Translations under genes and position numbers: made by a program
Origin: Clostridia bacterium
GTDB lineage: Bacteria > Bacillota > Clostridia > Oscillospirales > Acutalibacteraceae
Length of the DNA: 64,000 bases
Assembly: GCA_017631795.1 (NCBI GenBank)
Contig: JAGBSO010000022.1
Location: 1 to 64,000 of the forward strand
Direction: 5' to 3'
Shown: positions 33,810 through 43,183 of the stretch, piece by piece
How positions within the stretch are numbered: position 1 is the first letter of the stretch
Layout of the letters: each line of letters starts with the position of its first letter
The notes under the pieces: model-generated
The model's input: the letters and a program-made list of their open reading frames with translations, nothing else
Databases searched by the model: none
What the model was told of the DNA's origin: nothing

Positions 33810-33919
33810 CTCCGAGCACGCATTGCGGGCGTTCGGAGGGACATACAATCTTTTTTACTTTATGGAAACACTGTTTCCATAAAGTAAAAATAACCCTTTC
33901 ACCAACTCAGGTGAAAGGG
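33810..33919. repeat. Cluster of palindromes between convergent genes
   Basis: After the terminator come three further palindromes: an imperfect CTCCGA/TCGGAG stem (about 33810-33838), a perfect palindrome with 19-bp arms and one central base (arms TTTTTACTTTATGGAAACA at 33852-33870 and its complement at 33872-33890), and CCCTTTCACC/GGTGAAAGGG (33894-33919) with a T-run, a terminator for either strand. No gene is present. Confidence 0.85.
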
Positions 33920-33925
33920 AATTTT

Positions 33926-35041
33926 TTATTTATAATACATATAAAGCTGACACTTGATCATACCGTTATACAGTTTTCTGCGCTTATCTGCTTTTCTGCC
34001 GAATGATTTTTCAAAATCTTCATCTGCAGTGATTATGTAATATGCCCAGCCTCTCTGCGGTGCAAAAACTTTGCCGAGATTACCGTACAGCTGCTGAACG
34101 GATTTCACATCCATAAGTCTTTCACCGTATGGCGGATTCACAATAACAGTACCACGCTCAGTTTCAGGCTTGAATGATGTTGCATCACCTTTTGAAAAAG
34201 TGATGTAATCAGCAACTCCTGCTCTCTTTGCGTTATCAAGTGCAATTCTGAGGGCATACTCATCAATATCTGAGCCATATGCTTTAAACGGGATATCAGG
34301 CTTTTCAAGACTCTTTGCACGTTCTCTTTCTTCTGCCCATACTTCAGCAGGAATCTGCTTCCATGTCTGTGCAGTAAAACGTCTGTGCAGACCGGGAGCA
34401 ATATTCTTTACCATCATTGCGCCTTCTGTCAGGATTGTTCCTGAACCGCACATCGGATCATAGAGAGTATGAAAATCACGCAATCTTGCGAAATAACAAA
34501 GTGCTGCTGCAAGAGTTTCCTTGATAGGTGCAGCATTTGATGCAGGTCTGTAACCTCTTTTATGAAGTCCTGCACCTGATGTATCAATAAGCAGACTGAC
34601 CTGATTTTTCATGATAGAAAACTGAATCTGATAAAGAGCTCCTGTTTCTTTGAACCACTCTACTTTATATTTTGTTTTGAGTCTTTCAACAACAGCCTTT
34701 TTTATGATTGACTGACAATCGCTGACGCTGAAAAGATCAGAATTCAAAGAATAGCCTTTTACGGGGAACTGATCTTCTTTACCAATCCATTCTTCCCAAG
34801 GCAGTTTTTTTGTACCCTGAAAAAGCTGTTCAAATGTATGTGCTTCAAAAGTTCCCACAAGAACCTGAATTCGCTCTGAAAAACGTGAGCAGATATTAGC
34901 TCTTGCAAGAATATGTTCATCACCGGAAAACAGCACTCTGCCGTTTTCAGCTCTGACATCGGAAGCACCCATTTCTCTGAGTTCTTCTGCAATAGGTGCT
35001 TCAAGCCCTAAAAGACAGGGCACAACAAAATTTATATTCAT
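33926..35041 (-). CDS. THUMP-domain 23S rRNA (guanine-N2-) methyltransferase (RlmL/YpsC type)
   Basis: A 371-residue S-adenosylmethionine-dependent RNA methyltransferase. The N-terminal THUMP region binds RNA; the C-terminal Rossmann domain has DPMCGSGTILTEGA (motif I), GSDIDEYALRIA and the catalytic NPPYGERL motif of N2-guanine and N6-adenine enzymes. The length matches the single-methyltransferase YpsC/RlmL-N branch, not the fused E. coli RlmKL. Its start overlaps the stop of the upstream GDPD gene by one base (TAATG), so the pair is translationally coupled, though no functional link is evident. Confidence 0.88.
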   Translation of the reverse strand: MNINFVVPCLLGLEAPIAEELREMGASDVRAENGRVLFSGDEHILARANICSRFSERIQVLVGTFEAHTFEQLFQGTKKLPWEEWIGKEDQFPVKGYSLNSDLFSVSDCQSIIKKAVVERLKTKYKVEWFKETGALYQIQFSIMKNQVSLLIDTSGAGLHKRGYRPASNAAPIKETLAAALCYFARLRDFHTLYDPMCGSGTILTEGAMMVKNIAPGLHRRFTAQTWKQIPAEVWAEERERAKSLEKPDIPFKAYGSDIDEYALRIALDNAKRAGVADYITFSKGDATSFKPETERGTVIVNPPYGERLMDVKSVQQLYGNLGKVFAPQRGWAYYIITADEDFEKSFGRKADKRRKLYNGMIKCQLYMYYK

Positions 35042-35805
35042 TACTTAACTCCCATTGATCTCATTATATTCATTGCTCTGTCGGGACAATCGGTAATAAT
35101 TCCGTCAACACCGCAATTGATCATATATCTGATTCGGTCCTCAGGGTTGACTGTCCATACATTAACCTTAAGGCCTTCTTTATGAGCAGCTTTAACATAT
35201 GCTTTATTGACAAAGCATGACATGGGATGCAATGCATAAGCACCGATTTTCTTTGCATGAGCAATCGGGAACATCATGTTTGCATAGTTGTCGCAGTGAG
35301 GCATACCGTAAAGATATCCTGTTCTGATTTTTTTGTCGCAATCCTTAACAGCTTTGAGGATATATGTATCAAAGCCTGAGATAAGCAGTCTGTCTGTGAG
35401 ATTATGTGCTTTTACTGCAGTTATGATTTCGGGAATAAATTCAGTTTTCTTATCTCTGGGACCTTTAAGTTCAATATTCATGACGCTTATGTCAGACTGC
35501 TTGACAAGTTCAAGAAATTCATCAAGAGACGGAATTTTTGTACCCTTGAACTGTGGTGCATAATAACCGCCGAAATCAAGCTTTCTGAGATCTTCATAAT
35601 TATATGAAGCAATACTGCCGATACCGTTACTTGTTTCATTTATAGTATAGTTGTGACAAATTACCGGCACACCGTCTTTTGTAAGGTGTACATCGGTTTC
35701 AAAACCGTCAACACCAAGCTGCAATGCTCTTTCGAAAGCAGGAAGTGTATTCTGCGGAGCATATCTGTTTGCGCCTCTGTGTGCGATTATGTTAACATAA
35801 CTCAT
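35041..35805 (-). CDS. Glycerophosphodiester phosphodiesterase
   Basis: A 254-residue canonical GDPD that cleaves glycerophosphodiesters to glycerol 3-phosphate. The active-site motifs are complete: IAHRGANRYAPQNT (His, Arg, Glu-equivalent position), GFETDVHLTKDGVPVICHN (E-x-D and second His) and MNIELKGP. VNVWTVNPEDR and GVDGIITDCPD close the barrel. I start at the ATG at 35805, which follows AAAGGAG; an earlier in-frame ATG lacks a site. It provides the family's normal motif, unlike the paralogue at 4031. Glycerol kinase is near at 37296, so glycerol salvage is plausible. Confidence 0.9.
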   Translation of the reverse strand: MSYVNIIAHRGANRYAPQNTLPAFERALQLGVDGFETDVHLTKDGVPVICHNYTINETSNGIGSIASYNYEDLRKLDFGGYYAPQFKGTKIPSLDEFLELVKQSDISVMNIELKGPRDKKTEFIPEIITAVKAHNLTDRLLISGFDTYILKAVKDCDKKIRTGYLYGMPHCDNYANMMFPIAHAKKIGAYALHPMSCFVNKAYVKAAHKEGLKVNVWTVNPEDRIRYMINCGVDGIITDCPDRAMNIMRSMGVK

Positions 35806-35958
35806 CTTATTTCTCCTTTTCACAACAATTAATTTACATTTTATTATAACATATATATTTAAATTGTGAATAGTTTTTTAAAAAATTTTTTATTTAGATT
35901 GACTTTTTTATTACCTGCATTATAATATATTTGTAAATTATCAAGGAGCGATGAAATA

Positions 35959-36510
35959 ATGGAATATAAAATGAATATTGCAGGACTTGACAGAGCATTA
36001 CCTCTGTGCAAAGTCACAGATGATCTTTACATCGGAGCTTTTGTTATCTTCGGTGACGCAGAGCTTACAGTTGCATGTGCAAGAGAATTGCTCAAAAAAG
36101 CACCCGAATATGACTATATCATCACTGCTGAAGCAAAGGGAATCCCCCTTATCCATGAAATGGCAAGACAGCACGGTGACAAAAAATACTTCCTTGCAAG
36201 AAAAAAGCCCAAGTTATACATGACAGGTGTTCTTGAAGTTACGGTAAATTCAATCACAACTGCAGGTGAGCAGAAGCTCTATCTTGACACTGCCGATGCA
36301 GAAATGATGAAAGGCAAGAAAATCCTTATCGTTGATGATGTTATCTCAACCGGTGAATCACTTGCTGCCGTTGAAGAGCTTGTAAAACAGACAGGTGCTG
36401 AAGTATGCGGAAAAATGACAATTCTTGCAGAAGGCGATGCTCAGGACAGAGATGACATCATATATCTTGAAAAACTTCCCCTCTTTAATCCTGACGGTTC
36501 AATCAAATAA
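35959..36510 (+). CDS. Adenine/xanthine-type phosphoribosyltransferase
   Basis: A 183-residue type I phosphoribosyltransferase that joins a nucleobase or similar to PRPP. The PRPP-binding loop is KILIVDDVISTGES near residue 120, and the early TAEAKGIPLIHEMA block resembles that of adenine phosphoribosyltransferases. The base specificity cannot be set: the ARKKPKLYMTG hood segment is shared by adenine and xanthine enzymes. A GGAGCGATG-type site precedes the ATG. The next gene starts 6 nt after its stop. Confidence 0.85.
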   Translation: MEYKMNIAGLDRALPLCKVTDDLYIGAFVIFGDAELTVACARELLKKAPEYDYIITAEAKGIPLIHEMARQHGDKKYFLARKKPKLYMTGVLEVTVNSITTAGEQKLYLDTADAEMMKGKKILIVDDVISTGESLAAVEELVKQTGAEVCGKMTILAEGDAQDRDDIIYLEKLPLFNPDGSIK

Positions 36511-36516
36511 GCTGAA

Positions 36517-37251
36517 ATGGAAGAAAATCAATTAAAAAAAGAAAATGATAATTTTCTGCTGGAATGTGAACGCTGGTGGATTTTTGCACTGATGATATGT
36601 GCCGCAGGTTTTTACGGCGGATACACATATTCATGCAGAGGCGGAATCTTCTGCAATGCTCAGACAGCAAACTTTGTTCTTTTCGGCATGGCTGTGGGTA
36701 CTGCTGATTGGGGAAAAGCAATTTATTATCTTATTCCGATGGCATCCTATCTCGGAGGAACAATAATTTCGGAATTTTTGCCGAAATCGGTAAAAAAAAT
36801 CAGCCATATCAGATGGGACACATTTTTTGTGGCATTTGAAATGCTGATGATTCTGATAATCGGATTTATTCCCGAATCTGCACCTGTACAGATTTGTCAG
36901 ATAATGATAAATTTCATCTGCGCAATGCAGTACAACACTTTCAGAAATGCAGAAAACATCCCCGCTGCAACCACTTTCTGCACAGCACACACACGATCAC
37001 TTGGTGTTTATCTTGTAAAATGGTTCAAGCATAAAAAAGAAAAGAATTATGCAAAAAGAAGTGCTTTTCATGCAGGAATGATAATAGCGTTTACTCTCGG
37101 TGCATTATTTTCAGCTTTTCTTTGCAGATATTTCGGAACAAAAGCCATATGGTTTGCAGAAATACTGCTTGCAATAACATTCATTGATCTGCTGCACGCA
37201 GACCTTACAAAAGAAAAAGGCTTGCTCGACAGAGTACCTGACGGACACTAA
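36517..37251 (+). CDS. YoaK-family (DUF1275) membrane protein
   Basis: A 244-residue protein with six hydrophobic segments. The family features are GFYGGYTYSCRGGIFCNAQTAN near the start (Gly-rich, N-x-Q-T-A-N), FICAMQYNTFR and the later THTRSLGVYLVKW and GALFSAFLCR segments. Its function is unknown in general; some members are annotated as putative transporters. It follows the phosphoribosyltransferase closely and ends at a terminator, so it is the second gene of that small unit. Confidence 0.85.
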   Translation: MEENQLKKENDNFLLECERWWIFALMICAAGFYGGYTYSCRGGIFCNAQTANFVLFGMAVGTADWGKAIYYLIPMASYLGGTIISEFLPKSVKKISHIRWDTFFVAFEMLMILIIGFIPESAPVQICQIMINFICAMQYNTFRNAENIPAATTFCTAHTRSLGVYLVKWFKHKKEKNYAKRSAFHAGMIIAFTLGALFSAFLCRYFGTKAIWFAEILLAITFIDLLHADLTKEKGLLDRVPDGH

Positions 37252-37261
37252 AAAAAACAAC

Positions 37262-37293
37262 GACCACTGTACAAAATACAGTGGTCACTTTTT
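37262..37293. terminator. Bidirectional terminator
   Basis: GACCACTGTA (37262-37271) and TACAGTGGTC (37277-37286) with flanking A- and T-runs between convergent genes. Confidence 0.88.
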
Positions 37294-37295
37294 TA

Positions 37296-38813
37296 TTAAT
37301 CTTCAGCCCATGCCATTGCACGTTTTACAGCTTTTTTCCAACCTGCATAGATCATATCTCTTTCTTCTTTACGAAGCTGAGGTACAAATTCATGGGAAAC
37401 TTCCCTGATCTTTTCAATCTCTGCTCTGCCTGACCAGAATCCGACAGCAAGACCTGCACAATATGCAGCACCCAGGGCAGTTGTTTCAACAACCTTAGGA
37501 CGGTTTACCTTTGTTTCAATCATATTTGCCTGAATCTGCATCATGATATCACTTACACTTGCACCGCCGTCAACACGAAGCTCTGTAAGGTCAATATCGG
37601 AATCTGCTTTCATTGCTTCAAGCAGGTCCGTCATCTGAAACGCAATGCTTTCAAGAACAGCACGTGCAAAATGCTGCTGATTTGCGCCTCTTGTGATACC
37701 AACGATAGTACCTCTTGCATATGCATCCCAATAGGGTGCACCAAGACCTGTAAAAGCAGGAACAAAATATATACCGTTTGAATCAGGAACAGATTCTGCA
37801 AGTCTGTCACATTCGGGAGCAGACTTGATCATCTTCAATTCATCACGGAGCCACTGAATTACAGAACCCGCATTGAACGCAGAACCTTCTATACAATACT
37901 CTACTCTGCCGTCAATACCCCATGCGATACCTGTGAGCAGATTATTTTCAGATTTAACACGTTTGCCGCCTGTATTCATAAGCAGGAAACAACCTGTGCC
38001 GTATGTATTTTTTGCCTGTCCCGGACGGAAACATGCCTGACCGAAAAGTGCAGCCTGCTGGTCACCGATTGCACCTGCAATGGGAATACCTGCAAGAGAT
38101 TCAAGACCGGGAATACCTGCGGCAACTTCACCGTATATCTGACTTGAAGGCACAACTTCAGGAAGAATCTCAACAGGAATACCGAGACTTTCACAAAGGA
38201 ATTCATCCCAGCAAAGTTTATCAACGTCAAAAAGCATTGTTCTCCATGCGTTTGAATAGTCAGTAACATGAACTTTACCGCCTGTGAGTTTCCAGATAAG
38301 CCATGTTTCAATTGTACCGAAAAGAAGATTACCCTTTGATGCGACTTCCCTTGCCTTTTCGCAATTATCAAGAATCCATTTGATTTTTGTAGCTGAGAAA
38401 TAAGCATCAACCACAAGACCTGTATGCTCTTTTATATATTCACGCAACTCATCATTTTCATTGATGCGTTTTGCCATATCTGCTGTTCTTCTGCACTGCC
38501 ATACAACAGCATTATAAACCGGTTCACCCGTTGTCTTATCCCACAGCACGGTTGTTTCACGCTGATTTGTAATACCGATGGCTGCAATTTCCTTTGCCTC
38601 AACGCCGCCTTCAATAAGAGCATCTGCAACAGCTCTGTATTCTGTACGCAGAATTTCCATGGGGTCATGTTCAACCCAACCTGCTTTAGGATAAATCTGA
38701 GTAAACTCAAACTGTGCTTTTGATTTTATCTGTCCGTTTTTATCGAAGAGAATTGCTCTTGAACTTGTTGTTCCCTGATCAAGAGAAAGGATATATTTTT
38801 TATCGGAATTCAT
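37296..38813 (-). CDS. glpK: Glycerol kinase
   Basis: A 505-residue FGGY-family kinase that phosphorylates glycerol with [18 protein letters not shown] at the start, the WVEHDPMEI block, [27 protein letters not shown] and DGGASVSD are all typical of GlpK. GAGG just upstream of the ATG gives a good start. It is monocistronic, closed at 37262 by a terminator. With the GDPD genes it can return glycerol to glycerol 3-phosphate. Confidence 0.95.
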   Translation of the reverse strand: MNSDKKYILSLDQGTTSSRAILFDKNGQIKSKAQFEFTQIYPKAGWVEHDPMEILRTEYRAVADALIEGGVEAKEIAAIGITNQRETTVLWDKTTGEPVYNAVVWQCRRTADMAKRINENDELREYIKEHTGLVVDAYFSATKIKWILDNCEKAREVASKGNLLFGTIETWLIWKLTGGKVHVTDYSNAWRTMLFDVDKLCWDEFLCESLGIPVEILPEVVPSSQIYGEVAAGIPGLESLAGIPIAGAIGDQQAALFGQACFRPGQAKNTYGTGCFLLMNTGGKRVKSENNLLTGIAWGIDGRVEYCIEGSAFNAGSVIQWLRDELKMIKSAPECDRLAESVPDSNGIYFVPAFTGLGAPYWDAYARGTIVGITRGANQQHFARAVLESIAFQMTDLLEAMKADSDIDLTELRVDGGASVSDIMMQIQANMIETKVNRPKVVETTALGAAYCAGLAVGFWSGRAEIEKIREVSHEFVPQLRKEERDMIYAGWKKAVKRAMAWAED

Positions 38814-38885
38814 AAAAATTCACTCCTCAGATAGTTTTCTTTATATATTTTACACTAATTTCAATCATGTGTCAAGTAATATAAA

Positions 38886-38912
38886 AAGCAGACACCCGAA
38901 AGTGTCTGCCTG
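38886..38912 (-). terminator. Terminator of the yerC-hslO-clpE operon
   Basis: GCAGACAC (38888-38895) and GTGTCTGC (38902-38909) form a stem; on the minus strand the T-run TTTTTAT follows. Confidence 0.82.
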
Positions 38913-38915
38913 AAA

Positions 38916-41252
38916 TTATGCTTTTGAGCAAATTATCTTTCCGTCTTCTGCAGTGACGATGATTCTGTCAATGCTCATGTTTCTGTTTGCGATAATGATA
39001 TTTGCAATTGCATCTTCAATATTCTTTCTGATTGCAATACGGATATCTCTTGCACCTCTTTCACCGCCGACTGCCATTTCTGCAATAACTGCGGGAACAT
39101 TTTCTGCGATTTCAAGAGTTATGCCCTTATCACGAAGACCGGGAATAAGGTCTGAAATGAGAAGAGATGCAATTTTTGTGTAAGCCTCGGCATCAAGCTT
39201 ATTGAACACGATGACTTCATCAACTCTGCCGATAAATTCAGGTCTTAAGAATTCTTTAAGCCCTTTCATTGCCCTGTCTTTTGAAACATCGTTTTCATTT
39301 TTGCCGAATCCCATTGCACTTTCACGATTCTGACTGCCTGCATTTGATGTCATGATGATGACAGTATTTGAGAAGTCAACTGTTCTGCCCTGTGCATCGC
39401 TTGTCTTGCCTTCGTCAAGAATCTGCAGAAGAATATTCATAACATCGGGATGTGCCTTTTCGATTTCATCAAAGAGAATAACGGAATAAGGCTTTCTTCT
39501 GACCTTTTCTGTAAGCTGACCTGCTTCATCATAGCCGACATATCCCGGAGGAGAACCGATGATTCTTGAAACAGAGTGTTTCTCCATAAACTCAGACATA
39601 TCAAGTCTTATGAGTGTTTCGGGAGTATCAAAAAGTTCATTTGCAAGCTGTTTTACAAGCTCAGTTTTACCTACACCTGTGGGACCTACAAAAATGAATG
39701 ATGCCGGACGCTTCTGGGGATTTATCTGAATCTTGTTTCTTCTGATTGCGGCAGAAACTGCTTCAACTGCTGCATCCTGACCGATAACACGTGCTTTGAG
39801 ATGAGCTTCCATATCGGCGAGTTTATCAAGATCAGAATCAATGATTTTTCTTACAGGGATACCTGTCCAGAGATTGATTACTCTTGCGATATCATCTTCT
39901 GTAACATCATTATCTGCAGCTTTTTCACGCAGTACGGGAAGTTCGTTTTCAAGATTCATAATCTCTGAACGGATCTGTGCAAGTGCTTCGTAATCAGGCT
40001 CTGCACCATCTTCTGTCTGCATTTCTGCTTCTTCCTGAGCCTTCAACTCTTTAAGCTTATTCTCTGCAATTTCACAATCGCTGATAGCTTTGTTGCGGAG
40101 ATTTGCACATGTACAAGCTTCGTCAAGAAGGTCGATAGCTTTGTCGGGAAGGAATCTGTCGTTGATATATCTCTCGGAAAGTGTTACTGCAAGATAAAGA
40201 AGTCTGTCTGAAATTCTGACTCTGTGATACATCTCATAGTAACCCTTGATACCGAGAAGCATTTTATAAGCATCATCAATTGAAGGCTCTTCGACCTTTA
40301 CAGGCTGGAAACGTCTTTCAAGAGCTGAATCCTTTTCAATATATTTTCTGTATTCTGTGAATGTTGTTGCACCGATAACCTGAATTTCACCACGTGAAAG
40401 AGCAGGTTTAAGGATATTTGCGGCATTCATTGAACCTTCCGCATCACCTGTGCCCACAAGATTATGAACTTCGTCGATAAAGAGAATTATATTGCCTTCT
40501 GCTTTTACTTCGTCAACAAGACCTTTGATTCGGCTTTCAAACTGACCTCTGAACTGTGTGCCTGCCACAAGAGCTGTAAGGTCAAGCAGATGAAGCTCCT
40601 TGCCCTGAAGTTTTGCAGGAACGGCACCTGCTGCAATTTTAAGAGCAAGTCCTTCTGCGATAGCTGTTTTACCTACACCGGGTTCACCGATAAGACAAGG
40701 GTTATTCTTTGTTCTTCTGCAAAGAATCTGAGTTACTCTGTATATTTCATCATCTCTGCCGATGATTGCGTCAATCTTGCCGTCACGTGCCTTTTTTGTA
40801 AGGTCGGTACAGTAGAGACCAAGGAATTTTCTCTGTTTTTCGTTATTCGGAGCCTGTTTCTTATCCTTGCCGAATCTCTTTTTCTTGCCTGTATCCTTGA
40901 CAGCATTATTATCTTCCGATACAGATTCATTGTCTTCTTTTTTTGCCATGGGCATTCCGCCCATACCGTTCATAAGTCCCTGCATAAAGGGAAATGTGCC
41001 TGCGCCGCCGAATTCAAAACCGTCAACATCGCCCATTGCATCCATAGCATCGCCGAGCTGTTCGCTGACTGCTTCAACTTCTTCTTCGGTAATGCCCATT
41101 TTTTCCATAAACTGCTTTATGGGACCGATATTCATATCCATTGCACATTTAAGACAAAGACCTTCCTGTGTTGAGTCATCCCCTTGTATTTTGGAAATGA
41201 ATACAACTGCAGGTCGCTTGCCGCATTTTGAGCATAACATATTATTATTCAT
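38916..41252 (-). CDS. clpE: ClpE-type AAA+ unfoldase with N-terminal zinc finger
   Basis: A 778-residue Hsp100 ATPase that unfolds proteins and may feed ClpP. It lacks the Clp-N repeat domain. Instead it begins with a zinc finger ([11 protein letters not shown] and CLKCAMDM), the mark of ClpE, and then a Gly/Met-rich low-complexity linker (80-150). Both Walker A motifs are present ([13 protein letters not shown] and [13 protein letters not shown]), with [13 protein letters not shown], the coiled M-domain and [18 protein letters not shown] may be the ClpP-binding loop. Its ATG overlaps the hslO stop codon (TAATG), so it is coupled to the redox chaperone gene. Confidence 0.9.
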   Translation of the reverse strand: MNNNMLCSKCGKRPAVVFISKIQGDDSTQEGLCLKCAMDMNIGPIKQFMEKMGITEEEVEAVSEQLGDAMDAMGDVDGFEFGGAGTFPFMQGLMNGMGGMPMAKKEDNESVSEDNNAVKDTGKKKRFGKDKKQAPNNEKQRKFLGLYCTDLTKKARDGKIDAIIGRDDEIYRVTQILCRRTKNNPCLIGEPGVGKTAIAEGLALKIAAGAVPAKLQGKELHLLDLTALVAGTQFRGQFESRIKGLVDEVKAEGNIILFIDEVHNLVGTGDAEGSMNAANILKPALSRGEIQVIGATTFTEYRKYIEKDSALERRFQPVKVEEPSIDDAYKMLLGIKGYYEMYHRVRISDRLLYLAVTLSERYINDRFLPDKAIDLLDEACTCANLRNKAISDCEIAENKLKELKAQEEAEMQTEDGAEPDYEALAQIRSEIMNLENELPVLREKAADNDVTEDDIARVINLWTGIPVRKIIDSDLDKLADMEAHLKARVIGQDAAVEAVSAAIRRNKIQINPQKRPASFIFVGPTGVGKTELVKQLANELFDTPETLIRLDMSEFMEKHSVSRIIGSPPGYVGYDEAGQLTEKVRRKPYSVILFDEIEKAHPDVMNILLQILDEGKTSDAQGRTVDFSNTVIIMTSNAGSQNRESAMGFGKNENDVSKDRAMKGLKEFLRPEFIGRVDEVIVFNKLDAEAYTKIASLLISDLIPGLRDKGITLEIAENVPAVIAEMAVGGERGARDIRIAIRKNIEDAIANIIIANRNMSIDRIIVTAEDGKIICSKA

Positions 41253-42136
41253 TAATTTTCTCCCTGTGAATCTTCCAATAATTTAAGTATATCTTTACCT
41301 GTAAATCTGTAAGCCTTGTTACAGAACTGACATTTTACTTCTGTTACAGGATCGTTTGCCATATCAAGAAGCTCTTCCCTGCCTGCAGAGATAAGTGCTG
41401 TCTGAACTCTTTCAACAGAGCAGTCACATTTGTATTCGGGATACATCACATCAAGCTCCTGAATATCAAATGAAGGCAGAACTTTTTTGCAGATTTCTGT
41501 GGGTGTGAGTCCGTCTGTGAGCATTTTTGTGACGGAAACAATACCCTGTATATCTTTTTCAACCATGTCTATAATGCTGTCATCTGCTGTGGGAAGAAGC
41601 TGAATAAGAAAACCGCCTGCAGTAAGCACAGTGCCGTCCTGAGCCACAAGTACACCCAGACCGCACACTGACGGAGTCTGTTCACTTGCTGCAAAGTATG
41701 CAGTGATATCCTCTGCTATTTCACCCGAAACGATGGGCACCTGACCGACAAAAGGCTCTTTAAGCCCTAAATCCTTGATAACGGTAACAAAACCGTTTTT
41801 GCCGACTGCACCGCCGACATCAAGTTTGCCTTTATTATTAAGAGGAAGTTCCACATTTCCGTCCACAATATAGCCTTTTACATGACATGAACTGTCTGCA
41901 ACAGCAAGAACACTTCCTGCAGGACCTCCGCCGTTTATTTTAAGTGTCAATGTATCGTTTTTACCTTTGAGCATACTGCCCATCATAGCACCTGCTGTGA
42001 GAAGTCTGCCGAGAGCAGCAGTACATACTTTTGATGTGCCGTGTATTTCATAAGCATCAGCAACAATATCTGTTGTGTCACATGCCATAATAAGGAGTGT
42101 ACCGTCTTCTGAAATACATCTTACAAGTTTACCCAT
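41252..42136 (-). CDS. hslO: Hsp33 redox-regulated holdase chaperone
   Basis: A 294-residue Hsp33. The N-terminal domain has GRLLTAGAMMG and GGGPAGSV. The C-terminal redox switch contains four cysteines, YKCDC and CQFC, spaced as in the family, which hold zinc until oxidation opens the chaperone. It prevents aggregation during combined heat and oxidative stress. Its stop codon overlaps the clpE start by one base (TAATG), and 14 bp separate it from the upstream methyltransferase. Confidence 0.95.
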   Translation of the reverse strand: MGKLVRCISEDGTLLIMACDTTDIVADAYEIHGTSKVCTAALGRLLTAGAMMGSMLKGKNDTLTLKINGGGPAGSVLAVADSSCHVKGYIVDGNVELPLNNKGKLDVGGAVGKNGFVTVIKDLGLKEPFVGQVPIVSGEIAEDITAYFAASEQTPSVCGLGVLVAQDGTVLTAGGFLIQLLPTADDSIIDMVEKDIQGIVSVTKMLTDGLTPTEICKKVLPSFDIQELDVMYPEYKCDCSVERVQTALISAGREELLDMANDPVTEVKCQFCNKAYRFTGKDILKLLEDSQGEN

Positions 42137-42150
42137 TAAAATTTACCTCT

Positions 42151-42879
42151 TTATCTTTTTACTGCCGTGAAATATACTCTTTCGCTTATTTCAGTCGGTT
42201 CGTTTTCAGTCATATCATCATATATGCCTGTTACTTCAAACCCTGTTTCAGAGAGCCATTTTTTTATGTCTTCAATAGAGTATGCTCTTTCTGAAAAGCT
42301 TTCACGCAGTCTTTCATATTTATTTTCTTCTTCAATAAAAATATCGATATTTATATCAACCGTTTTGCTTTTTTTCTTATAGGTATTCTGCCACACGCAG
42401 AAAACATTGTCCTTTTCGGAAACAAAAGAGTTATTACCGAGTACATTTTCGTGTTTATGAATTGTGTTCACATCGAAAACAAACACTCCGCCTTTTTCCA
42501 TAAAAAGAGAAACGGATGAAAATGCGGCTTTTACATCGCATGGCTTGAGCAGATGATTTATGCTGTCAAGCGAACACACAGCATGGTTGATTGTGCCGTA
42601 CAGGTCAAGCTCAGTCATACTCTGACAAAGAATAAGTGCATCCGGCAGTCTTTCTCTTGCAAAGGAAAGCATTTCTTCTGACAAATCGCACAGAATCATA
42701 TCGTAACCGAACTTTGCAAGTTCAACGGACAATGTCCCCGTGCCGCATGCAAGATCAAGCAGAACTCCGCTGTCTGCTCCGTTTTTCAGAAGCAGAGAGT
42801 GAATATATTCTGCTCTTTTTTCATATTCAACATTTTCCGTAAGCTTATCATAAACTTCTGCCAATGAAGAATAACTCAT
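42151..42879 (-). CDS. Class I SAM-dependent methyltransferase
   Basis: A 242-residue enzyme with the standard AdoMet fold: VLLDLACGTGTLSVELAKFG (motif I), ILCDLSEEML (motif II) and the AVCSLDSINHLL strand (motif IV region). The C-terminal half folds as a beta-sheet. Substrate unknown; it belongs to the YrrT/COG2226-type small-molecule or protein methyltransferases. Its start overlaps the yerC stop by one base (TAATG), so it is translationally coupled. Confidence 0.85.
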   Translation of the reverse strand: MSYSSLAEVYDKLTENVEYEKRAEYIHSLLLKNGADSGVLLDLACGTGTLSVELAKFGYDMILCDLSEEMLSFARERLPDALILCQSMTELDLYGTINHAVCSLDSINHLLKPCDVKAAFSSVSLFMEKGGVFVFDVNTIHKHENVLGNNSFVSEKDNVFCVWQNTYKKKSKTVDINIDIFIEEENKYERLRESFSERAYSIEDIKKWLSETGFEVTGIYDDMTENEPTEISERVYFTAVKR

Positions 42880-43160
42880 TATTCGCCCAGCCTTGTAAAA
42901 ATATCGTACTGTTTATAGTTTTCCATATATCTCTTGACACGGCTGATTGTTGCAGGTGATGCACCTGTTGCTTCTTCGATTTCATCATACTTCTTGCCCG
43001 ATGCAACCATTTTAGCAACCATAAAACGCTGTGCCATTGAGAAAAGTTCAGTATCTGTGCAAAGGTCTTTAAAAAATCCTGCACATTCTTCTTCATTCTG
43101 AAGACTGAGAATTGCCTTATAAAGCATTTTTACATTTTCCTGTTTTACGCTGTCTTTCAT
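42879..43160 (-). CDS. yerC: YerC/YecD-family TrpR-like DNA-binding protein
   Basis: A 93-residue protein of the Trp-repressor superfamily. The helix-turn-helix is KKYDEIEEATGASPATISRV, typical of YerC, which is found across Firmicutes with an unknown ligand and uncertain target. It is the first gene of the yerC - methyltransferase - hslO - clpE unit and may autoregulate it. GAGGAG before the ATG at 43160 supports the start. Confidence 0.85.
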   Translation of the reverse strand: MKDSVKQENVKMLYKAILSLQNEEECAGFFKDLCTDTELFSMAQRFMVAKMVASGKKYDEIEEATGASPATISRVKRYMENYKQYDIFTRLGE

Positions 43161-43183
43161 GAGGAGTTTCCTTTCAGATTATA

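Noticed and set aside
33760-33925. A small RNA gene in the palindrome cluster
   Set aside because: I see stable hairpins but no promoter or conserved RNA family motif.
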